A stretch of DNA of 9,651 nucleotides from Puniceicoccaceae bacterium (GTDB lineage: Bacteria; Verrucomicrobiota; Verrucomicrobiia; Opitutales; Coraliomargaritaceae), in NCBI GenBank assembly GCA_003566795.1, contig PXBU01000073.1, positions 1 to 9,651 on the forward strand, written 5' to 3'. A program made the translations under genes and the position numbers. The first letter of the stretch is position 1. Every line of letters begins with the position of its first letter. The notes below the pieces were generated by a model. That model saw nothing but the letters and a program-made list of their open reading frames with translations, ran no database searches and had not been told where the DNA came from. Below are positions 1 to 8,534 of the stretch, piece by piece.

Positions 1-1
1 C

Positions 2-553
2 ATGGCTAAGACAAAAGTTCTCGAACGTAAGCCCCTGACCTTGGCGGAAAAGACCTTCATTCCGCAGATTGTGGGTGGTCTGAAGCAGACCTTTAGCACC
101 ATGCTGCAAAAGCCGGTCACGCTGCAGTATCCGGAGGAGCGCCCGAAAATCCCGGATAACTATCGCGGCGTGCCGACGCTGGTGAAAGATCCCAACGGTC
201 GTGAGAAGTGCGTCTCCTGTCAGCTCTGCGAATTCGTTTGCCCGCCCAAGGCCATCCGCATCACCCCCGGCGAGATCGACCCGGACCATGAGCCGGAGCG
301 CGCCCACGTGGAAAAAGCCCCCAAGGAGTTCGACATTAACATGCTGCGCTGCATTTACTGCGGGCTCTGCGAAGAGGTTTGCCCGGAGGAGGCCATCTTC
401 TTACAAGACGTCTTTTCATCCTCCGGTTACAGTCGGGAGGAAATGATTAACAATAAAGAAAAGCTCTACGAGCTGGGCGGCACGCTTCCCGACCAGCACC
501 ATAAGTGGGACCAAAAAAAGGCTGCCGCCGAAAGAGGGAACCCACACCACTAA
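2..553 (+). CDS. nuoI: NADH-quinone oxidoreductase subunit I (complex I 4Fe-4S protein)
   Basis: This is the peripheral-arm subunit that carries iron-sulfur clusters N6a and N6b and relays electrons from NuoG toward N2 in NuoB and the quinone site. The 183-residue protein shows two ferredoxin-type CxxCxxCxxxCP motifs: C70, C73, C76, C80 and C117, C120, C123, C127. The last cysteine of each is followed by proline, as usual for 2[4Fe-4S] proteins. The N-terminal part (about 20-45) fits the amphipathic segment that packs against the membrane arm. The ATG lies one base inside the window, so its ribosome binding site and the upstream nuo genes are not visible. This start gives a length close to that of other NuoI proteins. 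The C-terminus ends in a short polar, His/Lys-rich tail (about 165-183) that looks disordered. The stop is followed after 5 bases by nuoJ, which supports operon membership. Identification is very secure. Confidence 0.97.
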   Translation: MAKTKVLERKPLTLAEKTFIPQIVGGLKQTFSTMLQKPVTLQYPEERPKIPDNYRGVPTLVKDPNGREKCVSCQLCEFVCPPKAIRITPGEIDPDHEPERAHVEKAPKEFDINMLRCIYCGLCEEVCPEEAIFLQDVFSSSGYSREEMINNKEKLYELGGTLPDQHHKWDQKKAAAERGNPHH

Positions 554-558
554 AACCG

Positions 559-1101
559 ATGCTCGACATACTGTTCTACATTTTTGCGGCAATTACGCTG
601 ATCTCAGGCCTAATGATGGTGCTGAGCCCCAATGCGGTCACGGGAGCGATCTGTATGATCGTCTGCTTCATCAACACCGCCGCCTTGTTTGTGTTGTTGG
701 AGGCGTTCTTTTTGGCGATCCTGCAAATCCTGGTTTACGCCGGCGCGGTCATGGTGATCTTCATCTTCATCATTATGCTGCTGGATGCGGATGAAGACAG
801 CCACAGCTACCTGCGGGATAAAATGAGTGTGGCGGGCACGATCGTGGGCTTTGCCCTGCTGGTGGTCCTGATCTTCTCTGCTTTTGTCAGTAGCGGTGCC
901 TTGCCGGAAACGGCTCTGCAGGCCGTGGCGGAGAATCCGAGCGGGGAGGGGCAGGGCATCCCGTTCACGACGTCCGCCAAATCCTTTGGTTATAGCTTAT
1001 TCACGAAATATATGCTGCCGTTTCAAGTGACCGGGTTTTTGCTGCTCGCTTCGATGATCGGTGTGATCGTGGTCTCGAAAAGACAGGAGGAAGCCAAATG
1101 A
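559..1101 (+). CDS. nuoJ: NADH-quinone oxidoreductase subunit J
   Basis: This is a membrane-arm subunit of complex I, next to the quinone cavity, that links quinone reduction to the proton-pumping chain. The product is 180 residues with five hydrophobic segments at about 3-22, 28-50, 53-75, 90-112 and 155-173. The third contains the hallmark stretch around Y60, A61, G62 and A63 (LVYAGAVMVIF), the NuoJ TM3 region that forms a pi-bulge in solved structures. E48 sits just before it. I chose the ATG 5 bases after the nuoI stop because it places the first TM helix immediately at the N-terminus. A GTG 54 bases upstream (505) is in frame but would add a very basic 18-residue extension inside nuoI. 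The purine-rich AGAGGG near 533-538 is about 20 bases from the ATG, so translation may depend on coupling to nuoI. The 3' end overlaps nuoK by 4 bases. Confidence 0.95.
   Translation: MLDILFYIFAAITLISGLMMVLSPNAVTGAICMIVCFINTAALFVLLEAFFLAILQILVYAGAVMVIFIFIIMLLDADEDSHSYLRDKMSVAGTIVGFALLVVLIFSAFVSSGALPETALQAVAENPSGEGQGIPFTTSAKSFGYSLFTKYMLPFQVTGFLLLASMIGVIVVSKRQEEAK
1085..1090 (+). promoter_or_regulatory. Ribosome binding site of nuoK (AGGAGG)
   Basis: A perfect AGGAGG lies 7 bases before the nuoK ATG at 1098, inside the last codons of nuoJ. It fixes the nuoK start and stands out because several other starts in this window have no clear Shine-Dalgarno sequence. Confidence 0.85.
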
Positions 1102-1403
1102 CGGTAGGACTCAATGCCTTTATTTTAGTTGCCGCGCTCCTGTTTGCGATTGGCATGGTCGGCGTAATCTTGCGTAAAAACACGCTGGTTATCTACATGT
1201 CGCTCGAGCTGATGCTCAATGCCATCAATCTGGCCCTGGTCGCGTTCTCCCGCTATAACAACACCATGGATGGTAATCTCTTCGTCTTTTTCATTATAAC
1301 CGTAGCGGCCGCCGAAGTCGCGGTGGGCCTCGCCATCGTGGTGGCGCTTTACCGTCGCCGCCAGACGGTGATGGTCGATCAATTGAATGCTTTGAGCCGA
1401 TGA
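1098..1403 (+). CDS. nuoK: NADH-quinone oxidoreductase subunit K
   Basis: This is a small membrane-arm subunit of complex I, related to MrpC, that contributes buried glutamates to the proton-conducting axis between the quinone site and NuoN. The 101-residue length is the family norm. Three TM helices are visible at about 6-24, 29-50 and 60-84. The two key acidic residues are present: E37 in the TM2 motif around SLELMLNA, and E73 in TM3 (AAEVAVGLA). They correspond to E36 and E72 of the E. coli protein. The short basic loop RRR (86-88) follows TM3. The ATG overlaps the nuoJ stop as ATGA and has a perfect AGGAGG 7 bases upstream. The stop overlaps the nuoL start in the same way, so J-K-L are probably translationally coupled. 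Confidence 0.97.
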   Translation: MTVGLNAFILVAALLFAIGMVGVILRKNTLVIYMSLELMLNAINLALVAFSRYNNTMDGNLFVFFIITVAAAEVAVGLAIVVALYRRRQTVMVDQLNALSR

Positions 1404-3253
1404 CAGCCACGCAATCACTCCTCGTTGTCCTCCTCGCGCCGCTGTTTTCCGCTGTGGTGATCGGGCTCTTTCTGCGCCGCTTTGGTCAGCTGGCCGCTTA
1501 TATTTCGGTAGCAACTTCCGGTGTGATTTTCCTGGCGGCGGTCCACGCGGTGTGGACTGCGGGCGGAGAGATCGTGCACGACTCCTGGTTGTGGTTGAGC
1601 TTTGGCGCATTTGATGTGTCGATGGGCGTCTTCCTCGACGACGTCTCGGCCACGATGATGCTGATGGTGACTTTCGTCGGCTTCCTGATCCACGTGTTTA
1701 GTCTGGGCTACATGGCCAAGGATGCCTCGCTGGCGCGGTATTTTGGCGGCCTGTCCATCTTTATGTGCTCCATGCTGGGTATCGTGCTGGCGGATAACCT
1801 GGTCATGATTTTCGTGTTCTGGGAGTTGGTGGGTTTCAGCTCCTACATGTTGATCGGGCACTATATGACGAAGCCGGCCGCAGCCGCTGCCCAGAAAAAG
1901 GCTTTTATCGTCAACCGGATTGGTGACCTCGGTTTCGTGGTCGGGATTGCCTACGCCTATTGGCACTTCGGCACCACCGACCTGGAAGTGATGGGTGCAC
2001 TCGTCGGCGCTGATCCGAACCTGATCCACGCGGGTATCGCTGCGCTGCTGATGTGTGGCTTCATCGGTAAATCCGCTCAGTTCCCGCTGCATGTTTGGCT
2101 GCCGGACGCCATGGCGGGCCCGACGCCCGTCTCGGCTTTGATCCATGCCGCCACCATGGTTGCGGCGGGTGGCTACTTCCTGATTCGGATTGTTTATCTC
2201 TTCCCCCCGGAAGTGCTTAGTATCATCGTCTGGCTGGGTGTCTTCGGTGCCGTTTACGCCGGCTTCTGCGCCTATGCCCGCCGTGATATCAAGCAGGTGC
2301 TGGCTTACTCGACGCTCTCCCAGCTCGGCTACATCGGCGCCGCCTTCGGTCTCGGCTATCCGGGGATTGCCTTATTCCACCTGATCACCCACGCCTTCTT
2401 CAAGGCACTGCTCTTCCTGGGTGCGGGCTCGGTCATCCATGGTTGCCACCATGAGCAGGACATTTTTAAGCTGGGCGGTCTCTGGCGTAAGATGCCGGTG
2501 ACGGCGCTCACATTCCTGATCGGCATCCTGGCACTCTGTGGTGTCTACGGCTTTTCCGGCTACTACTCGAAAGATGCGATTCTGATCGCCGGGGGTATGA
2601 CAAATGTCCCGGTCGCGGTGCTGCTGACTTTCGGTGCGCTGTTGACCGCTGGTTATATGGGCCGCCTCTTCTGGATCGTCTTCCTGGGCAAGCCTAACTC
2701 CGAGGCCGCCGCGCATGCCAAGGAGAGCCCTCTGGTGATGGTCGTGCCGTTGGTCCTGCTGGCGCTGCTCTCGATTGCGGGTGGCTGGCTGGGCTATTGG
2801 CCGGAGGTGCTTGGGGCCACCATTAAGGCGGACAAGGCGGAGCTGATACAGATGACCGGCTACGATGCCATGTATCTGCGAGTAGCACTCTTGGGCACGC
2901 TGGCATGGATCATCGGGCTGGGGGGCTCCTTCTTCTTCTACGGTCGGGGTGCCAGCGAGGACCGGCTCGAAAAAATAGCGGCACCGCTCTATTCTTTTAT
3001 CAATCAGCGCCTCTGGTTTGATGAAACCTATGACTTCTACGTGCTCAAGGTCCAGCAACGCTTCGCGGACCTGCTGAGCTTGCTCGACGTGTTCCTGATC
3101 AAGGGAGTCCTGGTCCGTGGCAGTGCCGGGTTGGTGGGGCTGGTGGGTATGTGCGCCCGCTCGCTGCATGTCGGGAGTATCCACGGTTATGTTTACTGGT
3201 TCCTCGCTGGAATGTTGCTACTCTGGGCGGTCGCCGCCGGAATCTTTGGCTAA
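1400..3253 (+). CDS. nuoL: NADH-quinone oxidoreductase subunit L (distal antiporter-like subunit)
   Basis: This is the most distal proton-translocating subunit of complex I, homologous to MrpA/MrpD antiporters. The 617-residue product matches the usual length (E. coli about 613) and is hydrophobic throughout, with room for about 16 TM helices plus the long lateral helix near the C-terminus (about 537-575, then a final TM at 595-615). Functional residues are all in place: E142 in the TM5 motif FWELVG, K224 in TM7 (GKSAQFPLHVWLPDAM), H249 in the following PTPVSALIHAATMV stretch, K335 in HAFFKALLFL, and K391 in the TM12 motif YYSKDAI. The start shares ATGA with the nuoK stop. No Shine-Dalgarno sequence is obvious, so coupling to nuoK is likely. 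There is no sign of frameshift or truncation. It could only be confused with other antiporter-like paralogues, but operon order and the C-terminal extension settle it as NuoL. Confidence 0.97.
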   Translation: MTATQSLLVVLLAPLFSAVVIGLFLRRFGQLAAYISVATSGVIFLAAVHAVWTAGGEIVHDSWLWLSFGAFDVSMGVFLDDVSATMMLMVTFVGFLIHVFSLGYMAKDASLARYFGGLSIFMCSMLGIVLADNLVMIFVFWELVGFSSYMLIGHYMTKPAAAAAQKKAFIVNRIGDLGFVVGIAYAYWHFGTTDLEVMGALVGADPNLIHAGIAALLMCGFIGKSAQFPLHVWLPDAMAGPTPVSALIHAATMVAAGGYFLIRIVYLFPPEVLSIIVWLGVFGAVYAGFCAYARRDIKQVLAYSTLSQLGYIGAAFGLGYPGIALFHLITHAFFKALLFLGAGSVIHGCHHEQDIFKLGGLWRKMPVTALTFLIGILALCGVYGFSGYYSKDAILIAGGMTNVPVAVLLTFGALLTAGYMGRLFWIVFLGKPNSEAAAHAKESPLVMVVPLVLLALLSIAGGWLGYWPEVLGATIKADKAELIQMTGYDAMYLRVALLGTLAWIIGLGGSFFFYGRGASEDRLEKIAAPLYSFINQRLWFDETYDFYVLKVQQRFADLLSLLDVFLIKGVLVRGSAGLVGLVGMCARSLHVGSIHGYVYWFLAGMLLLWAVAAGIFG

Positions 3254-3268
3254 GGCACCCTTATCCGC

Positions 3269-4851
3269 ATGAACGACACAAATGCATATTTTCTTCTCGC
3301 AGCCATCCTCGCGCCGATTCTGGCCGGGGTGATTCTGCTCTTTGGTGCCCGCTTCACCGATACCACCCGCCGTGCGATCGCCGCTTTTGGCTTCGGCTGG
3401 CCGCTGGTGATCGGAATCATGCTCTATGGCTTGTTTGTGCCGGGACTGGCGGGGGAATACAATTTTGAGCTGCGCCTGCCCACCGGGCTGGAGAGTATCG
3501 GCATCTACCTGCACCTCGGCCTGAACGGGATATCCATGCCGCTTTTCATTCTCGCCGGGACGGTGGGCTTTGCCGCCGGACTCTACTCCATGTATTCCGA
3601 TGCCGAGCGGCCACATCTTTACCTGGCTTTGTTGCTCTTCATGCTGGGCGGGCTGATGGGGACTTTTGCCTCTATCGACGTGTTCTTCTTTTACTTCTTC
3701 CACGAGCTGGCGCTGATTCCGACCTTCATTATGATCGGTATCTGGGGCGGAGTGGGGCGCCGCGGTGCCGCTATCGAGATGACGATCTATCTCACGCTGG
3801 GTGCGCTGCTGTCGCTGCTCGGATTGATTGCGCTCTATGTGGAGAGCGGGGCGGCGTCCTTCTCGCTGCCGGAGCTGCGGGACTACCTGGCCTCGCAACC
3901 GCTGTCGGAAACCGTCCAAAATAACATCTACGCGCTGCTGCTCTTTGGGTTTGGTATCCTGGTTTCGCTCTTTCCCTTCCACAGCTGGGCTCCCAAAGGT
4001 TACGCCGTGGCACCCACCGGTGCCGCCATGCTGCATGCGGGTGTCTTAAAGAAGTTTGGCCTCTACGGCCTGCTGCAGATTGCCGGCCCCTTGCTGCCCG
4101 CTGGGGCGGCTCACTGGTTCCCCTGGCTGATCTGGCTGGCACTGGGCAATATCCTGATCATCGGTCTGGTGACACTGGCCCAGCGGGATCTCAAGATGAT
4201 GCTGGGCTACAGCTCGGTGATGCACATGGGCTATGCTTTTCTGGGACTGGCCTGCTTCTCGGTAGTGGGGGCGGGCGGCGCCTTGCTGATGATGGTGGCG
4301 CACGGCTTCTCGGTGGCGCTGCTCTTCATGCTGTCCACTTGTATCTACCACCGCAGTCAGACCTTCGACATGTCGGCCATGGGGAGCCTGGCGACGAAGA
4401 CTCCGGTGCTGGCGGCCTTCTTTGTCGCTGGTATTATGGCCAGTATCGGTTTGCCGGGCTTCGGTAACTTCTGGGGCGAATTCACCATTTTTGTGGCCCT
4501 GGCCGAGAGCGAGTTGACGCGCTGGCTGGTCGCTCCGGCCGCCATTGGTATCATCATCTCGGCTATCTACGGGCTGCGCGCCGTAGGCAATATCTTTTAC
4601 GGTCAGCCGAGTGAAGCCTTTGCGGAGCGGTTGGAAAGTGCGCCCATCGAAGACCTGAAGGGTTTCGAAAAGCTGCCGGCCTGCATTCTGGTGGGGGCGC
4701 TATTGCTCACGGGTATCTTCCCGCGCATCTTCTCGGATGATGCCAATCGTGAATTGGCCGAGATCTATCCGGCCGCAGAACATCACTTTCCGGCCTCAGC
4801 TGGAGTCTCTGAACCAGCCGCCACCACCATTTATCAGGAGGACGCCCACTA

Positions 4852-4852
<1 letters not shown>
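3269..4852 (+). CDS. nuoM: NADH-quinone oxidoreductase subunit M, variant lacking the TM7 lysine
   Basis: This is the middle antiporter-like subunit of the complex I membrane arm. The 527-residue product has about 14 TM segments and the expected TM5 glutamate E146 (FFHELALIP) and TM12 glutamate E404 (FWGEFTIF). In TM8, K262 (with K261, LKKFGLYG) fits E. coli K265. The unusual part is TM7: the motif reads GILVSLFPFHSWAPKGY. Counting back 7 from H238, where NuoL and NuoN of this same window have lysine, gives L231. The usual LPDA-type aspartate is replaced by K243, and in TM6 the usual lysine after the RxAA segment is E170. The gene is otherwise intact and in normal operon position, so this looks like a real sequence variant, not decay. 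The start ATG lies 15 bases after nuoL and has only a weak AAGG upstream. Charged residues cluster in the tail after 490. Confidence 0.95.
4836..4841 (+). promoter_or_regulatory. Ribosome binding site of nuoN (AGGAGG)
   Basis: A perfect AGGAGG within the last codons of nuoM, 10 bases before the ATG at 4852. It confirms the start that overlaps the nuoM stop as TAATG. Confidence 0.8.
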
Positions 4853-6369
<1,517 letters not shown>

Positions 6370-6401
6370 CTCCGCGCCCATTTAGAGACGCTGAGAGATC
6401 T

Positions 6402-6533
6402 ATGAAGAGCATCGATTGGTTGATCGGATCATGGAAGACGAAATGCACATTGCTCAGATACGATACCACTACTAATGCCATCCGGGCGGGTACGCCAAAG
6501 TCTTGCAGCCGACCCAGTCTGGGTGTTACCTGA
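6402..6533 (+). CDS. Possible 43-residue leader ORF upstream of the oxidoreductase gene
   Basis: In the spacer between nuoN and the Gfo/Idh/MocA gene, an ATG at 6402 opens a frame of 43 codons. It ends in TGA at 6531-6533, only 4 bases before the ATG at 6538. A purine-rich GAGAG sits at 6393-6397, close to the ATG but not a strong Shine-Dalgarno sequence. The predicted peptide starts MKSIDWLIGSWKT and becomes Ser/Thr/Arg-rich with no hydrophobic helix. I do not recognise it. It may be a short translated leader coupled to the downstream gene, a remnant of a lost gene, or a chance open frame. Only the spacing to the next start argues for function. Confidence 0.2.
   Translation: MKSIDWLIGSWKTKCTLLRYDTTTNAIRAGTPKSCSRPSLGVT
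6512..6524. repeat. 13-bp inverted repeat upstream of the oxidoreductase gene
   Basis: ACCCAG, one central T, then CTGGGT form a perfect two-fold symmetric site ending 13 bases before the ATG at 6538. The position would suit an operator or a small RNA hairpin near the ribosome binding region. There is no second copy in the window to support a regulator site. Confidence 0.3.
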
Positions 6534-6537
6534 CTCC

Positions 6538-7539
6538 ATGAAACTTGGAATTATCGGAACCGGATGGGTGGTAGAGAAACATTTGGCTGCGCTGAAGCAG
6601 ATTGAAGGCGCGGACGTAGTTGCGATTGCCGGGCGCAATCAAGCGCGGGCACAGCAGCTGGCGGCACCGTTCGGGGCCTCGACCTACGAGAGCTACCTGC
6701 CGATGCTGGAGCGGGAGTCGCTGGATGCGGTGTTTATTTTACTACCGCCCCACCTGCACGGCGAGCTCGAGCGTGCCTGCGCCGAGCACGTGGGTGCCGT
6801 GCTGGTGGAGAAGCCCATTACCACCTCACTGGAGCAGGCCCAAGAGATTCATGCCCACTTTAAACAGGCGGGCACCATCGTCTCGGTCGGCTACCAAAAC
6901 CGCTACCGCCAATCGGTGCAGCAGGCGCGGGCCTGCTTTAGCGGGGACACGCCCGGCATTCTGGCCAACGGTTGGTGGATCGAGCAAATGCCGCCGCCTG
7001 CCTGGTGGCGCCGCATGGAGCAGTCCGGCGGCCAGTTCGTCGAGCAGTGCACCCACTTGGTGGATTTAAGCCGCTACCTGATGGGCGAGATCACTGAAGT
7101 GAGTGCCTACCGCACCGGCGGCTTTATGAGAGAGGTGCCTGACTTCAACGTCGATGATGCCATGGTGGTCAACCTGCGCTTCGAGTCAGGCGCGCTGGGA
7201 TCTTTCTGTACTGGTTGCTTCCCGCTCGCGGGGCATACTCGAAGCGGGATCAGCCTCAATCTCTCCACCCGCCAACACCGGGTGATCCTTGAAACCTGGG
7301 ATTTTTGTGGCGAGATCCACTCCGGCGACGGCGAGGTGACGCAACTTCCCGCCACCGCAGATGCCTTTGTCGTCCAGCATCAGGCCTTTCTGGATTCGCT
7401 GGTCAGCAAAGATCCCGGAAAGATTCTCTCCAGCTACGAAGATGCCATGCGCACCCTTGCAGTCACACTCGCCGCCAACGAATCCGCGCGTGAGCACAAC
7501 GGCACTCCGGTAAAAGTCCGGCCGATTTCTGGCTTCTAG
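6538..7539 (+). CDS. Gfo/Idh/MocA-family NAD(P)-dependent oxidoreductase
   Basis: This is a predicted cytoplasmic dehydrogenase of 333 residues, near the family norm. The N-terminal Rossmann fold begins at once with GIIGTGWVVEKH (G4, G7, G9, H15). The family signature EKP, containing the catalytic or substrate-binding lysine, is at E91-K92-P93. A GYQNRY segment follows at 118-123. The C-terminal alpha/beta domain contains the expected GGxxxExxTHxxDLxRYLxGE pattern, with H173 and D176 in the active-site region. Members of this family oxidise or reduce sugars, inositols, sugar acids or their nucleotide derivatives. The sequence alone does not reveal the substrate. I chose the ATG at 6538 because the Rossmann strand starts there. 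An in-frame ATG at 6475 would add 21 residues of unlikely leader. No Shine-Dalgarno sequence is visible. It seems to be a single-gene unit, unrelated to nuo. Confidence 0.9.
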   Translation: MKLGIIGTGWVVEKHLAALKQIEGADVVAIAGRNQARAQQLAAPFGASTYESYLPMLERESLDAVFILLPPHLHGELERACAEHVGAVLVEKPITTSLEQAQEIHAHFKQAGTIVSVGYQNRYRQSVQQARACFSGDTPGILANGWWIEQMPPPAWWRRMEQSGGQFVEQCTHLVDLSRYLMGEITEVSAYRTGGFMREVPDFNVDDAMVVNLRFESGALGSFCTGCFPLAGHTRSGISLNLSTRQHRVILETWDFCGEIHSGDGEVTQLPATADAFVVQHQAFLDSLVSKDPGKILSSYEDAMRTLAVTLAANESAREHNGTPVKVRPISGF

Positions 7540-7547
7540 CTTCTGGC
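7527..7547 (+). repeat. Three tandem 7-bp units across the stop codon
   Basis: TTCTGGC, TTCTAGC and TTCTGGC stand in direct tandem. The middle unit differs at one base and contains the TAG stop of the oxidoreductase gene (7537-7539). If the middle unit were TTCTGGC like the others, the frame would read through. This could be slippage that moved the end of the gene. It is short enough to be chance. Confidence 0.4.
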
Positions 7548-7600
7548 GACTTTGTTTGTATTAAATTCTTAACGACTTAACTGAATTATCGAATCCAGGC

Positions 7601-7741
7601 TTATGGGTATCCCTTGGTTTTTACCCACGGGACTTCGTCTATTAGTGATTGTAGCAACGCCCGATCCCGTTCGCGGATCAAGTCATCCGGATAAAAGCGG
7701 TCAATGGCCTCTTGGATTGGCTTCAGTGAACGTATCTTCAT
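7601..7741 (-). CDS. Small 46-residue hypothetical protein overlapping the VTT gene end
   Basis: Reading the minus strand from the ATG at 7741 to TAA at 7601-7603 gives an uninterrupted 46-codon frame. The first 41 bases overlap the end of the VTT-domain gene in another frame. The product is polar and helix-prone, with balanced charge: basic residues K2, R4, K7, R15, R23, R25, R27, K41, K43 and acidic residues E11, D14, D19, D20, E24, D26, D35, E36. It ends VKTKGYP. Two amphipathic helices at about 7-15 and 20-36 look plausible. The frame occupies most of what would otherwise be an empty 161-bp gap. The composition looks protein-like, unlike the His/Gln-rich shadow frames elsewhere. The sequence before the ATG is A-rich (AAAAGAAAA) with no Shine-Dalgarno sequence. 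I recognise no family. It may be co-translated with the VTT gene. Confidence 0.5.
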   Translation of the reverse strand: MKIRSLKPIQEAIDRFYPDDLIRERDRALLQSLIDEVPWVKTKGYP

Positions 7742-8360
7742 TTTTCTTTTGGATCAAGCGTCGCCGCACATACCAGCCGACGGCTGCCAGGATGAGGAGT
7801 GCCACCAGCACCGAGACTCCCTGGCCGGTTTGCTGTTCTTCAATCGAGCCGCCCAGCACGTAGAACATCAGCGCATAAATGAAGCTGAAAACAAAGGAGA
7901 TCCCGAAATAAAGCGGGAGCGAAATCTTCGACAGCACCAGGATATAGTTCTTCAGGAAGGCGGGCACACCCGGTGCGAACTTGACCAGCACCGTGTAGCG
8001 AATCGGACGGCGGGGCGCCTGTTGGGGCAACTGAAACTCGCGGCCCTCCAGCATCTTATTGATCACCCGGCGCAGCCCCGAGTGCCCAATCGCATATACC
8101 AGCAACAAATTGGCAGCAATCGCGAGCGCACTTCCGCCCAAACCCAGCAGTGGACCAAAGCTGAGGCCAGCCAAAATGTAAAAAGGTGAAGTCGGCACGC
8201 CAAAAGCCGGCGTGATCGCCATCAGCAGGAAAAACGCCCAGGGGTTTAAGTTCTCGGTCCAGGCGAGGAAAGCTTCCTGGTCCCAAAAGTAGATAGCGGT
8301 GGCCACCCCCACTAAAATAAGGGCGCCTATGTAAAAATTCCGCTGGATAGGACCTGACAT
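7701..8360 (-). CDS. VTT-domain (TVP38/TMEM64, DedA-superfamily) inner-membrane protein
   Basis: This is an integral inner-membrane protein of 219 residues. Members of the DedA/VTT superfamily are implicated in phospholipid or undecaprenyl-phosphate translocation and envelope homeostasis, but the substrate of this one is not evident. Hydrophobic segments lie at about 9-25, 40-52, 58-92, 121-145, 148-171 and 181-198. The two re-entrant-loop features expected of the VTT domain are visible: TPAFGVPTSPFYILAGLSFGP (50-70) and VKFAPGVPAFLKNY (126-139), with P130, P133 and N138. The C-terminus is basic (VRRRLIQKK), then polar. I chose the ATG at 8360. The frame stays open to a GTG at 8483, but those 41 extra residues do not resemble the family and would push TM1 inward. 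No clear ribosome binding site is visible. The gene lies downstream of the LpxR-like gene on the same strand and overlaps a small ORF at its 3' end. Confidence 0.85.
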   Translation of the reverse strand: MSGPIQRNFYIGALILVGVATAIYFWDQEAFLAWTENLNPWAFFLLMAITPAFGVPTSPFYILAGLSFGPLLGLGGSALAIAANLLLVYAIGHSGLRRVINKMLEGREFQLPQQAPRRPIRYTVLVKFAPGVPAFLKNYILVLSKISLPLYFGISFVFSFIYALMFYVLGGSIEEQQTGQGVSVLVALLILAAVGWYVRRRLIQKKNEDTFTEANPRGH

Positions 8361-8534
8361 GTTAGCAGGCTTTAGAGCCAGCCAGTGGATGTGCCAAGTC
8401 GTTTCTTGCCGCAGTAGCAGGGTCCGTAATGGCCCCTTGGTGAAATTGAGGCATACTTGGGCAAGCAGGAAGCGCATCACCACAGGGGTTAAGCCGCTGG
8501 GGCCAGAGCAGACGCTCGCCGGAGCTTTGTCTTT

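Noticed and set aside
505..558. GTG at 505 as the nuoJ start
   Set aside because: It would add 18 very basic residues in front of TM1 and overlap nuoI by 49 bases. The ATG at 559 fits family length.
1415..2146. Minus-strand frame of 243 codons opposite the 5' part of nuoL
   Set aside because: His/Gln/Asp-rich shadow of hydrophobic codons; no independent support.
2372..3184. Long minus-strand frame (270 codons) opposite nuoL
   Set aside because: Same antisense composition artefact; no recognisable motif, no ribosome binding site, and fully inside nuoL.
3218..4036. Long minus-strand frame (272 codons) opposite nuoM
   Set aside because: The translation is rich in His, Gln, Arg and Glu with no fold pattern, typical of the antisense of a GC-rich membrane-protein gene. 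The plus-strand nuoM is certain.
6450..6478. TTGCTC with 17-bp spacing to TAATGC as a sigma-70 promoter for the oxidoreductase gene
   Set aside because: The -10 matches the consensus at only two of six bases. The better TACGAT at 6459-6464 has no -35 partner at the right distance.
7604..7627. TGGGTA ... TACCCA inverted repeat considered as a terminator between the convergent genes
   Set aside because: Only a 6-bp stem with a 12-base loop, no T-run after it in either direction, and it lies inside the small minus-strand ORF.
7704..8189. Plus-strand frame of 161 codons opposite the VTT gene
   Set aside because: The minus-strand translation shows clear VTT motifs and TM helices; this frame is a polar shadow.
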